Below, in pieces: positions 43,905 to 52,149 of a DNA stretch of 54,038 nt. The notes below the pieces were generated by a model. The model saw nothing but the letters and a program-made list of their open reading frames with translations, was not told the origin of the DNA and ran no database searches. The stretch's first letter is position 1, and the number at the start of each line of letters is the position of its first letter. The stretch is from CAYZAK01 sp964476445. Lineage in GTDB: Bacteria; CG03; SLGR01; JAGXOG01. The stretch lies in NCBI GenBank assembly GCA_964476445.1, contig CAYZAK010000008.1:1-54038 (forward strand), written 5' to 3'. The translations under genes were made by a program, and so were the position numbers.

Positions 43905-45143
43905 GTGGAAGAATTTAAAGCTATAAGAGGAATAAGAGATATACTCTATCCCGTCTCAAAAAAATGGGATCAAATTATTAGCCGGTCGGGAAAACTGCTT
44001 ACTGCGCATGGATACCGGAAAATATTCATTCCCGCAATTGAGTACACCAATCTATTTTCCCGGAGTATAGGAGAAGATACCGATATTGTCTCTAAAGAGA
44101 TGTATTCTTTTAAAGACCGCAAAGGCCGACGGTTATCCCTTAGACCGGAGGGGACGGCTTCGGTGGTCAGGGCAGCCGTTGAGAACAGATTACTTCAGGG
44201 AAAGGTCAGAGAAAAATTCTTTTATTTTGGTCCCATGTTCAGGTATGAAAGACCTCAGAAAGGAAGATACAGGCAGTTTTACCAGCTGGGCTGCGAGGTC
44301 CTCGGCTCGGGCGAACCGTTTTTTGATGCTGAAATTTTAAATATAGCCGCAACTTTGGCAGATGAGTTAAAAATTAAAAAATATGAAATTAAAATTAATA
44401 CCGTGGGTTGTAAAAAGTGTCGCCGGGAATACCGGAGAAAAATAAAAAAATTTCTTAAATCCTGCCGAGATGAATTGTGTGAGGATTGTCGTAAAAGAGT
44501 CAATACCAATACTTTAAGAATATTTGATTGTAAAAATAAAAAATGTAAAGAAAAATATAAAAATTTACCGGGTCTGGTAGAATATCTGTGTCAGGAATGT
44601 GATGAATATTACCGGGAGTACAAGAATATTTTAAATTCTTTTAATATAAATTATTCTATTGATAATAAACTGGTTCGGGGCCTGGATTATTATACCGGTC
44701 CGGTCTTTGAAATTTTAAATAAAAAAAGTGCCATACTGGCCGGAGGGCGGTACAACAACTTAACGAAACAGCTGGGTGGGCCCGATATACCTGCCTGCGG
44801 CTGGGCTATGGGTTTAGAGCGGATGGCCGCGGTTTCCCGGCTCGAAACAGGTCCGGTACCCGAAGCTTATCTTATTTTGATCGGTACCAAGGGAATGGAA
44901 ATATCCCGTAAAATAGCACTAAAATTAAGAAATAAAGGAGTTAGCTTAGAAGAGGATTACGGGGATATTTCCGTAGGTAAAAAGTTTAAAATAGCTAACC
45001 GCAAGGATGTTCGGTGGGTGCTTATCTTAGGGGAAGAGGAAATAAATACCAAAAAGATAAGTTTAAAAGATATGAAAACCGGTGAACAAGAGACTGTAAG
45101 GATGGATAAAATAGAAAAGATAGTAAGGAAAATAAAATGTTGA
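43905..45143 (+). CDS. hisS: Histidyl-tRNA synthetase
   Basis: About 412 residues from GTG at 43905. That codon has AAGGAAG five bases upstream and places the first residues (MEEFKAIRGIRDI) where family members start; the frame is open back to TTG at 43869, which lacks such a site. Class II motifs: LRPEGTASVVRA, FFYFGPMFRYERPQKGRYRQF, LVRGLDYYTGPVFEIL and AILAGGRYNNL. A cysteine-rich insert (CKKCRRE, CEDCRKR, CKNKKCKE, CQECDE) is usual in Firmicutes-type enzymes. Followed by aspS with a seven-base overlap, a widely conserved pair. Confidence 0.95.
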   Translation: MEEFKAIRGIRDILYPVSKKWDQIISRSGKLLTAHGYRKIFIPAIEYTNLFSRSIGEDTDIVSKEMYSFKDRKGRRLSLRPEGTASVVRAAVENRLLQGKVREKFFYFGPMFRYERPQKGRYRQFYQLGCEVLGSGEPFFDAEILNIAATLADELKIKKYEIKINTVGCKKCRREYRRKIKKFLKSCRDELCEDCRKRVNTNTLRIFDCKNKKCKEKYKNLPGLVEYLCQECDEYYREYKNILNSFNINYSIDNKLVRGLDYYTGPVFEILNKKSAILAGGRYNNLTKQLGGPDIPACGWAMGLERMAAVSRLETGPVPEAYLILIGTKGMEISRKIALKLRNKGVSLEEDYGDISVGKKFKIANRKDVRWVLILGEEEINTKKISLKDMKTGEQETVRMDKIEKIVRKIKC

Positions 45144-46909
45144 AACCGACTGTAAATTGCAATCAGATCAGAAAAAAGGATGAAGGAAAGGAAGTAGTTT
45201 TATCCGGCTGGGTATCCAGCTGGCGGGATCACGGGGGGGTCATATTTATAGATTTAAGAGATATTTACGGAAAAACTCAGGTTGTCTTTGGCAGGGATAA
45301 ACAGGAAATGAGCACTTTGGATGTGAAAACAAAAAAAGAAATTCTTAAAAAAGCGCACAGCTTAAGGAACGAGTATGTAGTAAGTATTAAGGGCAAAGTA
45401 GTTGCCCGGCCGGAAGGAACGGTTAATAAAGATATAGACACCGGCGAAATAGAGGTAACGGCTCTCCGTCTTGAAATTTTAAATAAATGCAGCGAACTAC
45501 CTTTTGATTTAAAAAAGATGGAAGAAGTTGGAGAAAAGACCAGGTTAAAATACCGGTATCTGGAGATGAGAACAGGTGAGCTAAAAGACAATTTGATTTT
45601 TAAACACAAATTTATGCAATTTACCAGAAATTTTTTTTCAAAACAAAAGTTCTATGAGATTGAGACGCCTTTTTTGACCCGTTCTACTCCCGAAGGGGCC
45701 AGAGACTATCTGGTTCCCTCCCGGATAAATAGGGGTAAATTTTACGCCCTTCCCCAATCCCCTCAATTATTTAAACAGACCTTAATGATAGGGGGGCTTA
45801 TGAGATATTTTCAGATAGTTAAATGTTTCAGAGATGAAGATTTAAGGCAGGATCGCCAGCCTGAATTCACTCAGGTTGATTTAGAGCTTTCGTTTACTGA
45901 CGAACACCAGATTATGGAAATTTTAGAAAAGTACATAGAACAGCTATTTGACGAACTATTAAATCGAAAAATAAAACTCCCCATTCAAAAAATTAGCTAC
46001 CGGGAAGCCCTGAATAAATACGGCACCGATAAACCGGATTTACGGATACCACTTGAAATATTTGATATAACTAAGTTAGCCGCTGAGTGCAACTTTAAAG
46101 TATTCAGCAGAGTCGCTGAGACCGGTGTGGTCCGGGGATTAAAAATATCTAAAGATATTTCTCGGTCTGTAATAGATAAAACTACCCGTGAGGTACAGGA
46201 ACTGGGTGCAAAAGGACTGGCCTGGATGAAACATAAAAGTGAGGGGTTGAGATCTCAGGTTACTAAGTTTTTTAGTTCCGGGGAGTTGGATGAAATCGCT
46301 AAAAAATTTAATTCCAAAAAAGGGGATATAATATTTTTTATGGCGGATGACGAGTATATTGTTTGTAAAACTTTAAGTTATTTAAGAAAAAAATTCGGCA
46401 AGCCGGAAGGCGACGATTATATATTTTCCTGGATTGTGGATTATCCTCTGGTGGAAAAAGACAGAGAAACAGGGAAATGGAAGTCTCTTCATCATCCTTT
46501 TACTGCGCCCTGTGAAAAAGATATAAATAAATTGGAAAAAAACCCCGGTAAGGTAAAGAGCCGGGCTTATGATCTGGTTTTAAACGGTTCGGAAATTGGA
46601 GGGGGAAGTATCCGTATCCACCGTAAAGAAATACAGGACAGGGTTTTTGATTTATTAGATATAGGGTCTCGGGAAAGAGAAGAAAAATTTGGATTTATTT
46701 TAAAAGCTTTAAAATACGGGGCCCCTCCCCACGGAGGGTTTGCTTTTGGAGTTGACAGATTATTAACCCGGATGCTTGATCTGGAGTCTATTCGGGATGT
46801 TATTCCTTTTCCTAAGACCCAGAAAGCATATTCACCGTTAACAGATGCCCCCGGAAAAGCTAACTCAAAACAGCTGGAAGAACTGGGCATTAGTATTGAC
46901 ATATTATAG
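45137..46909 (+). CDS. aspS: Aspartyl-tRNA synthetase, probably non-discriminating
   Basis: 590 residues, bacterial type with anticodon-binding OB fold, class IIb core and GAD insertion. FLTRSTPEGARDYLVPSRI, QLFKQTLMIGG, FRDEDLRQDRQPEFTQVDLE and PHGGFAFGVDRLLTRM are the core motifs. In the anticodon-binding domain WRDHGGVIF (H32) and ARPEGTVN (G94) carry the histidine and glycine reported for enzymes that also charge tRNA-Asn, rather than the leucine and lysine of strict ones. If so, a GatCAB amidotransferase should exist elsewhere. Confidence 0.95.
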   Translation: MLKPTVNCNQIRKKDEGKEVVLSGWVSSWRDHGGVIFIDLRDIYGKTQVVFGRDKQEMSTLDVKTKKEILKKAHSLRNEYVVSIKGKVVARPEGTVNKDIDTGEIEVTALRLEILNKCSELPFDLKKMEEVGEKTRLKYRYLEMRTGELKDNLIFKHKFMQFTRNFFSKQKFYEIETPFLTRSTPEGARDYLVPSRINRGKFYALPQSPQLFKQTLMIGGLMRYFQIVKCFRDEDLRQDRQPEFTQVDLELSFTDEHQIMEILEKYIEQLFDELLNRKIKLPIQKISYREALNKYGTDKPDLRIPLEIFDITKLAAECNFKVFSRVAETGVVRGLKISKDISRSVIDKTTREVQELGAKGLAWMKHKSEGLRSQVTKFFSSGELDEIAKKFNSKKGDIIFFMADDEYIVCKTLSYLRKKFGKPEGDDYIFSWIVDYPLVEKDRETGKWKSLHHPFTAPCEKDINKLEKNPGKVKSRAYDLVLNGSEIGGGSIRIHRKEIQDRVFDLLDIGSREREEKFGFILKALKYGAPPHGGFAFGVDRLLTRMLDLESIRDVIPFPKTQKAYSPLTDAPGKANSKQLEELGISIDIL

Positions 46910-46991
46910 TATTGAGATTAAAATTTATAAATAAGATTGAAAATTTTATTTAATTCTGGGGGAGTAAAGAAATATAATGGAGGTATAGTTG

Positions 46992-47690
46992 ATGAAAAAG
47001 TTTGTGTTACCGGGCCTTATAGTGTTGATGACCCTTCTGGCAGGTGCGTGTGCAAAAAAACCGGCACCTGAATTTGAGGGTCCCGATATATCGTCTCTGG
47101 AGGCTGAAAGGTCTATAGTAATAGCTCAATCCGAAATTAGTGAAGCTAAAGAAGTTGGAGCCGATGTCAGTGAGCCGGAGCAATTAATTGAAAAAGCTCG
47201 AAATTTTTTTTCCAGCGAGGATTATGCATCCGCTCTCCGGGAGGCTAACCGGGCCAGGGAACAGGCCGTCCGGTTAAAATCAGAAATTTTAACCAGGGAC
47301 CGTAGCCGGGACGATGCCCGGATGGCTATTGAAGAGGCTCAAAATTTATTGAGTGAAGTTAAAGAAGTGGGTGGGGATGAAGAAGAGCCGGAGGGATATG
47401 TAGACCGGGCTAAAGGGGAATTTGCCTCAAATAATTATCCCCGGGCAACTGAACTGGCCGATCGATCGTCGGATATTTCCAGAAATATACTTGCCTCAAT
47501 ATCATATAAAAAGATATACACTGTGGGAAGTTGGGAAACGGACCGGGACTGTTTGTGGAATATTGCGGCCCGAAAAGATATTTATGACGATCCCTGGAAA
47601 TGGAAAAGAATTTACAGCGCCAACAGCGATAAAATTGAAGACCCGGATATAATTTACCCCGGCCAGAAATTTATTATCCCCCGGGATTAG
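46992..47690 (+). CDS. LysM-domain lipoprotein with two repeated helical units
   Basis: 232 residues from the ATG at 46992 (GGAGG eight bases upstream; a TTG one codon earlier is less likely). Lipoprotein signal with LLAGAC, so C20 would be lipidated. Residues 35-95 and 105-165 are two copies of a DUF4398-like helical repeat (EISEAKEVGADVSEPE and NLLSEVKEVGGDEEEPE). A C-terminal LysM domain (about 172-232; YTVGSWETDRDCLWNIA, DPDIIYPGQKFIIP) binds peptidoglycan. Probably tethers or organises the outer membrane and wall. Confidence 0.85.
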   Translation: MKKFVLPGLIVLMTLLAGACAKKPAPEFEGPDISSLEAERSIVIAQSEISEAKEVGADVSEPEQLIEKARNFFSSEDYASALREANRAREQAVRLKSEILTRDRSRDDARMAIEEAQNLLSEVKEVGGDEEEPEGYVDRAKGEFASNNYPRATELADRSSDISRNILASISYKKIYTVGSWETDRDCLWNIAARKDIYDDPWKWKRIYSANSDKIEDPDIIYPGQKFIIPRD

Positions 47691-47706
47691 AAAATTTTAA
47701 ATTTTC

Positions 47707-48615
47707 GTGAATAAAAATTTCTATCAGAAAGAAATAGATTTTAAAGATCAGCTAAAAGCTCTTGAAGTATTTGGAGAATACGATAAAAATCTAAAAGAGC
47801 TGGAAAAAAAATTTAAAGTCAAAATTTACGCCCGGGGAACAAAAGTTGTAGTAAAGGGTAAGAAAAAAGACGTTAAAAAAGTTATTTCTCAATTAGGGCA
47901 AAAAAAGCCTGATAAAATAGATTCCGCACAAAAGAATTCATCAAATAGCTATATTAAAACTTTTTCAGGGAAACCGATAAAACCCCTGGGAAAAAAACAA
48001 AAAAGATATATCCGGTCGATGAGCAATAAAGATCTGGTTGTGGCTATTGGCCCTGCGGGAACAGGGAAGACTTTTTTAGCCTGTGCCCAGGCGGTGAAAG
48101 CTTTGCAGATGCACAAAGTTGACCGGATTGTTTTGACCAGGCCGGTGGTTGAAGCCGGAGAAAAATTGGGTTATCTGCCCGGTGATTTGCAGGATAAAGT
48201 TGATCCTTATTTAAGACCCCTTTACGATGCCTTTTATACTCTGATCGGTCCGGCAAAATTTCAGGCTTACCGGGAGGACGATATAGTTGAGATAGTCCCC
48301 CTGGCCTATATGCGGGGTAGAACTTTAGATGACGCAATGATAGTATTAGATGAAGCCCAGAACACTTCTTCGGGTCAGATGGAGATGTTTTTAACCCGGA
48401 TTGGGTTTAATTCCCGGGCGGTTGTAACCGGAGACATTACCCAGGTGGATTTAGAAAAAAACCAGGTTAGCGGGCTTATTGAAATACAGGAAGTACTTAA
48501 AGATATGGAACAGGTGGAGTTTTTGTATTTCAACCGGGAGGATGTGGTAAGGCACCGTTTAGTTAAAAAAATAATAAACGCTTACAATGAATTTAAAGAA
48601 AATAAAAATAACTGA
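47707..48615 (+). CDS. phoH: PhoH-family ATPase
   Basis: 302 residues from GTG at 47707. N-terminal KH-like part (VFGEYDKNLKELEKKF), Walker A GPAGTGKT (115-122), VDRIVLTRPVVEAGEKLGYL, LAYMRGRTLDDAMIVLDEAQ and SSGQMEMFLTRIGFNSR. A predicted RNA helicase-like ATPase, usually encoded before ybeY and functioning with it in RNA handling. Overlaps the following HD-domain gene by 29 bases. Confidence 0.95.
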   Translation: MNKNFYQKEIDFKDQLKALEVFGEYDKNLKELEKKFKVKIYARGTKVVVKGKKKDVKKVISQLGQKKPDKIDSAQKNSSNSYIKTFSGKPIKPLGKKQKRYIRSMSNKDLVVAIGPAGTGKTFLACAQAVKALQMHKVDRIVLTRPVVEAGEKLGYLPGDLQDKVDPYLRPLYDAFYTLIGPAKFQAYREDDIVEIVPLAYMRGRTLDDAMIVLDEAQNTSSGQMEMFLTRIGFNSRAVVTGDITQVDLEKNQVSGLIEIQEVLKDMEQVEFLYFNREDVVRHRLVKKIINAYNEFKENKNN

Positions 48616-50005
48616 AAAAAATAAATACGGAATAATAATGGTAGGAGTCCTGACCCTTTTTGTACTTTTAGAATCCATGTTTTATGATGGGTGGACACCG
48701 TATAACATTATTGGAACGTTACTGGTAATAACCGGGGTTTGGGGATCCGGTATTTTATTGTACAGGCTGTGCTATCCAAAAATATTTTTTAGTAATAAGA
48801 AATTAATTCTTACCCAGCTGATACTGTTGTTATTTTTAGCGATTTTAATTCTAATAAAAAATACCGGTTCACTCTCTTTATATTTAATGCCCACCGCGGC
48901 CGCGGGAATACTGTTAACTGTACTTTTAAATCCGGTTGTAGCTGTAATAAATATTATAGTTTTAAGCTTGCTGGTAAGTTTCCTGGGAGATTTTTCTTTT
49001 GGTCTTTTTTTTATATCTTTTGTAGGCGCCCTGGTAGGGGTATACAGTTCAATTAAAGTTCGGACCCGAAGAGATTTAAATCGAGCCGGACTTATGGTTT
49101 TTGGAGCCAATATAATAACAATGACTGCGGTGAATTTTTCTCATGTGGGTTTTACAGGAATTTCTTTTTCCTACCCTAATTTGGGGGTAGAACTGGCCTG
49201 GGGCGGCGCTAACGCTTTAATTACAGTTATTCTGGTCAGCGGATTTTTGCCTATTTTTGAAAGTCTTTTCGGTATGACCACCAACATAAAGTTGCTGGAA
49301 CTGGGGGATTTTAATAATCCTCTTCTTAAAAAGCTTATGCTCGAAGCTCCGGGTACGTATCACCATTCTTTAATGGTGGCTAATTTGGCCGAAAATGCTT
49401 GCGAAAATATAGGGGCTAACCCCCTATTGGCCAGAGTGGGATCGTATTACCACGATATCGGAAAATTAAAAAATCCGCATTATTTTACAGAGAATATTCT
49501 AAATAATCAGGATAGACATAAAAATCTTAAACCTAATATAAGTGCCTTAATATTAAAACGTCATGTTAAAGACGGCCTGGTATTGGCTGAAGAATATAAT
49601 CTGGATGATATAATCAAAAAATTTATTGAACAGCATCATGGAACAACCCTTATAGAGTACTTTTATAATAAAGTTTTAGCCCGGGTTAAAGAAGAGACGG
49701 AAGTAGATAAAAAGGAGTACCGTTATCCGGGGCCCCGGCCATCTACAAAAGAGATAGGTGTAGTTATGCTTGCAGATTCGGTAGAAGCTGCCTGCCGGTC
49801 CCTGGATGACCCTTCTTATTCCAGAATTTCGGGGCAGGTGGTTAAAATTATAAATAATAAGTTTATAGACGGCCAGTTGAACAACTGTAATATAACCTTA
49901 TCCAACCTGGAAAAAATACAGGAGTGTTTTACAAAAACCCTTTCCGGAATACATCATTCCAGAATTGAATATCCGGAAGATAAAGAAGAAAATAAAGTTG
50001 AGTAA
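48587..50005 (+). CDS. Shortened PgpH/YqfF-like membrane protein with HD phosphohydrolase domain
   Basis: 472 residues. Seven or so membrane segments (about 13-225) followed by an HD domain (about 240-460): PGTYHHSLMVANLAENACE with H260, SYYHDIGKLKNPHYF with H289-D290, and IEQHHGTTLIEYFY. This is the 7TM-HD type of PgpH, the cyclic di-AMP phosphodiesterase. The usual 250-residue extracellular 7TMR-HDED domain at the front is absent. Located between phoH and ybeY as in Firmicutes. Its activity on cyclic di-AMP is inference. Confidence 0.88.
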   Translation: MNLKKIKITEKNKYGIIMVGVLTLFVLLESMFYDGWTPYNIIGTLLVITGVWGSGILLYRLCYPKIFFSNKKLILTQLILLLFLAILILIKNTGSLSLYLMPTAAAGILLTVLLNPVVAVINIIVLSLLVSFLGDFSFGLFFISFVGALVGVYSSIKVRTRRDLNRAGLMVFGANIITMTAVNFSHVGFTGISFSYPNLGVELAWGGANALITVILVSGFLPIFESLFGMTTNIKLLELGDFNNPLLKKLMLEAPGTYHHSLMVANLAENACENIGANPLLARVGSYYHDIGKLKNPHYFTENILNNQDRHKNLKPNISALILKRHVKDGLVLAEEYNLDDIIKKFIEQHHGTTLIEYFYNKVLARVKEETEVDKKEYRYPGPRPSTKEIGVVMLADSVEAACRSLDDPSYSRISGQVVKIINNKFIDGQLNNCNITLSNLEKIQECFTKTLSGIHHSRIEYPEDKEENKVE

Positions 50006-50474
50006 AAATTTTTTGATAAATATTAATTACGGAAATTCCGGGTTCCCGGAAAAATATTTAATCTCCAATTCTTTGTTAAGGCAGGCCACGGTGTATACTG
50101 TAGAAAATTTTTGGGAATTGGACGCTCGGGCCCCTGCAAATTATATTCTGGATATTGATTTTGTAAATAATAGTAGAATAAAAGCTATAAATAAAAAATA
50201 TTTGGATAGAGACCGGTCTACGGATGTAATTGCCTTCTCCTTAGAGGAAGGGGAAAGACTAGTTTCTCCCAATACTCCCCCGCTTATCGGTCAGGTAGTT
50301 ATATCCTTTGATAAAGCCATCAATCAGGCTGGTGAGATGGGCCATTCCATAGAGAAGGAGATACTTATATTAGTGATTCACGGTACGTTGCATGTATGTG
50401 GATGGAGCGAAGGAAAAAAGATACAGGAATGTCAGGAAAAAATAAAAAAGAAGATTTTAAACAGCCGGGAATAA
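49998..50474 (+). CDS. ybeY: Endoribonuclease YbeY with Glu at the third zinc-ligand position
   Basis: About 158 residues from TTG at 49998 (a TTG 33 bases upstream is also in frame). STDVIAFSLEEGE corresponds to the TDVLSFP motif. The metal site normally reads H-x3-H-x5-H; here it is HGTLHVCGWSE (H128, H132, E138), so the third histidine is glutamate. YbeY acts in 16S rRNA 3'-end maturation and ribosome quality control, usually with PhoH and Era. Overlaps the HD gene by eight bases and the next gene by 46. Confidence 0.88.
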   Translation: MSKNFLININYGNSGFPEKYLISNSLLRQATVYTVENFWELDARAPANYILDIDFVNNSRIKAINKKYLDRDRSTDVIAFSLEEGERLVSPNTPPLIGQVVISFDKAINQAGEMGHSIEKEILILVIHGTLHVCGWSEGKKIQECQEKIKKKILNSRE

Positions 50475-51169
50475 TATATAGTTTTAGTTTTGCCATTGAC
50501 GGATTGCTGTACGCAGTAAAAACTCAGAAAAATATGCGTATCCATTTTATAGTGGCCATCCTGGTTCTTATTTTATCTCTCTTTTTAAATCTCAACCGGC
50601 TGGAGATAATAGCTCTGGTACTTACTATATCTCTTGTATTGATCACCGAAATTTTAAATACCGGCGTAGAGCTTATAGTGGATTTAATTACCGAAGAACA
50701 TCATCCTGTGGCAAAAACAATAAAAGATCTGGCCGCCGGGGCGGTCCTTTTTTCTTCTATATCCGCTGCCGTTATAGGTTATCTAATATTTATTAGAGAA
50801 GAGGTTCTGCAGGTTTTTGAACAGTCTTTTGTACTGAAAAAGATAACCGATTTTCCGCCTTATTTAACCGGAGTGGTAATCTTTCTGGTAATAATTGTAG
50901 CTTTATTTATAAAGGCTATGAGCAGTAAATCCACCCGGATCATAGGCGGAATGCCCAGCCTGCATACAGCTTTAGCTACGTCTTTGGGTACAATAATTTT
51001 CTATGTCTCCGGAGATATTTATATGCTGCTGCTTGCTGCGTTTATGGTTATTTTGGTTGTGGAGTCCCGCATATCTGGAGAATTCCATACTGTGGGAGAA
51101 GTTGTTATAGGTGGTATTTTAGGTTTAACACTGACTACTTTTGTTTTTCAGCTGCTGGTTAAATTATGA
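50429..51169 (+). CDS. dgkA: Fusion of undecaprenol/diacylglycerol kinase with PAP2-type phosphatase
   Basis: About 246 residues from ATG at 50429 (ATG at 50396 also in frame; family members begin near the later one). N-terminal DgkA half: SFSFAIDGLLYAVKTQKNMRIH, LITEILNTGVELIVDLITEE and HHPVAKTIKDLAAGAVL, including the catalytic glutamates. C-terminal half (about 150-246) is a PAP2-like fold with GGMPSLHTALAT and ESRISGEFHTVGEVVIG, the SR-x5-H motif. It could phosphorylate and dephosphorylate undecaprenol or diacylglycerol lipids. Such fusions are known in some clostridia-like genomes. Confidence 0.85.
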   Translation: MSGKNKKEDFKQPGIIYSFSFAIDGLLYAVKTQKNMRIHFIVAILVLILSLFLNLNRLEIIALVLTISLVLITEILNTGVELIVDLITEEHHPVAKTIKDLAAGAVLFSSISAAVIGYLIFIREEVLQVFEQSFVLKKITDFPPYLTGVVIFLVIIVALFIKAMSSKSTRIIGGMPSLHTALATSLGTIIFYVSGDIYMLLLAAFMVILVVESRISGEFHTVGEVVIGGILGLTLTTFVFQLLVKL

Positions 51170-52149
51170 TATATATAATACTTTTCATTCTATTAGGGTG
51201 CTCGGTGTTTTTTTCTTCTCTGGAAACCGGACTGCTGTCCCTGGGAGAAATCAGTATAAGATCCTGGTCCAAGCAAAGAATCAAAAGTCTCAAGGAATGG
51301 CTTAAAAATCCGGCTGATATTATAGCCGGAATACTGATAGGTAACAATTTTGTAAATATAATTTTTTCAGCAATTGTTACCGTTTTGATTGTAGATATGG
51401 TAGAAATATACAGAATTCCCGGAAAATGGATGGAGACAATTTCTATAGTAACTTCTTCCTTCATTCTTTTAGTTTTTGGGGAAATAATCCCCAAAACTTT
51501 TGCCAATACCCACCCGGATAAAGTGGTAAGAAAGTTTTATCCGTTATTTATGAAATTTTATTTTTTGATTAAAGGTTTGATAAGAGTCCTTAATAAAGTT
51601 GCGTTTTCGATGGCCGGTTCCCCTGCAAAAAAGCCCAAAAAAACGGTCTCCCGGAAGGAATTGCGGCTAACTCTGGAAAATATGGGTGAAAACGGACATA
51701 TGGAGAAAAATTTTTCCAAGATGATGGATAAAGTGCTGTTTTTAGATCAGAAAAGCGTCAGGCAGGTTATGGTTCCCAGAAAAAGAATTTATTCAATTAA
51801 TTTAGAATGGAAATATGAAAAAATCATGAAAAAACTGCTAAAAAGCAAATTTTCAAGAATACCAGCTTACAGAAAACATTTAGATAATATCACAGGTTTG
51901 ATTTATATTAAAGATGTTATAGGAGAACTGAATAAAAATAAAAAGCTTAATTTTGAGAATATATTGAGAACTCCCCATATAATAGGGGATGCCGACAGAA
52001 CCTGTCAGAACTTATTTCAGGAATTAAGAAAAAAAAGAATTCACTGTTCCCTTGTAAAAGGGAAAAACCGGTTAAAGGGTCTGGTGGCCATAGAAGATTT
52101 AATAGAGGAAATAGTGGGAGAGATATACGATGAGTATGATATTAACTGA
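51166..52149 (+). CDS. CNNM (DUF21)/CBS-domain transporter-like protein, without CorC domain
   Basis: 327 residues. DUF21 membrane domain (about 1-140: FSSLETGLLSLGEISIRSWS, IGNNFVNIIFSAIVT, LLVFGEIIPKTFAN), then a CBS pair (about 190-325: VRQVMVPRKRIYSI, SRIPAYRKHLDNITGLIYI, LKGLVAIEDLIEEIVGEIYD). It stops right where a CorC/HlyC domain would begin. CNNM proteins export Mg2+ or Na+. Overlaps the previous gene by four bases and the following paralogue by 20. Confidence 0.9.
   Translation: MIYIILFILLGCSVFFSSLETGLLSLGEISIRSWSKQRIKSLKEWLKNPADIIAGILIGNNFVNIIFSAIVTVLIVDMVEIYRIPGKWMETISIVTSSFILLVFGEIIPKTFANTHPDKVVRKFYPLFMKFYFLIKGLIRVLNKVAFSMAGSPAKKPKKTVSRKELRLTLENMGENGHMEKNFSKMMDKVLFLDQKSVRQVMVPRKRIYSINLEWKYEKIMKKLLKSKFSRIPAYRKHLDNITGLIYIKDVIGELNKNKKLNFENILRTPHIIGDADRTCQNLFQELRKKRIHCSLVKGKNRLKGLVAIEDLIEEIVGEIYDEYDIN

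Noticed and set aside
46937..46978. TTGAAA and TATAAT before the LysM lipoprotein gene as a promoter
   Set aside because: The spacing is 30 bases, far from 16-18, and no better partner hexamer was seen.
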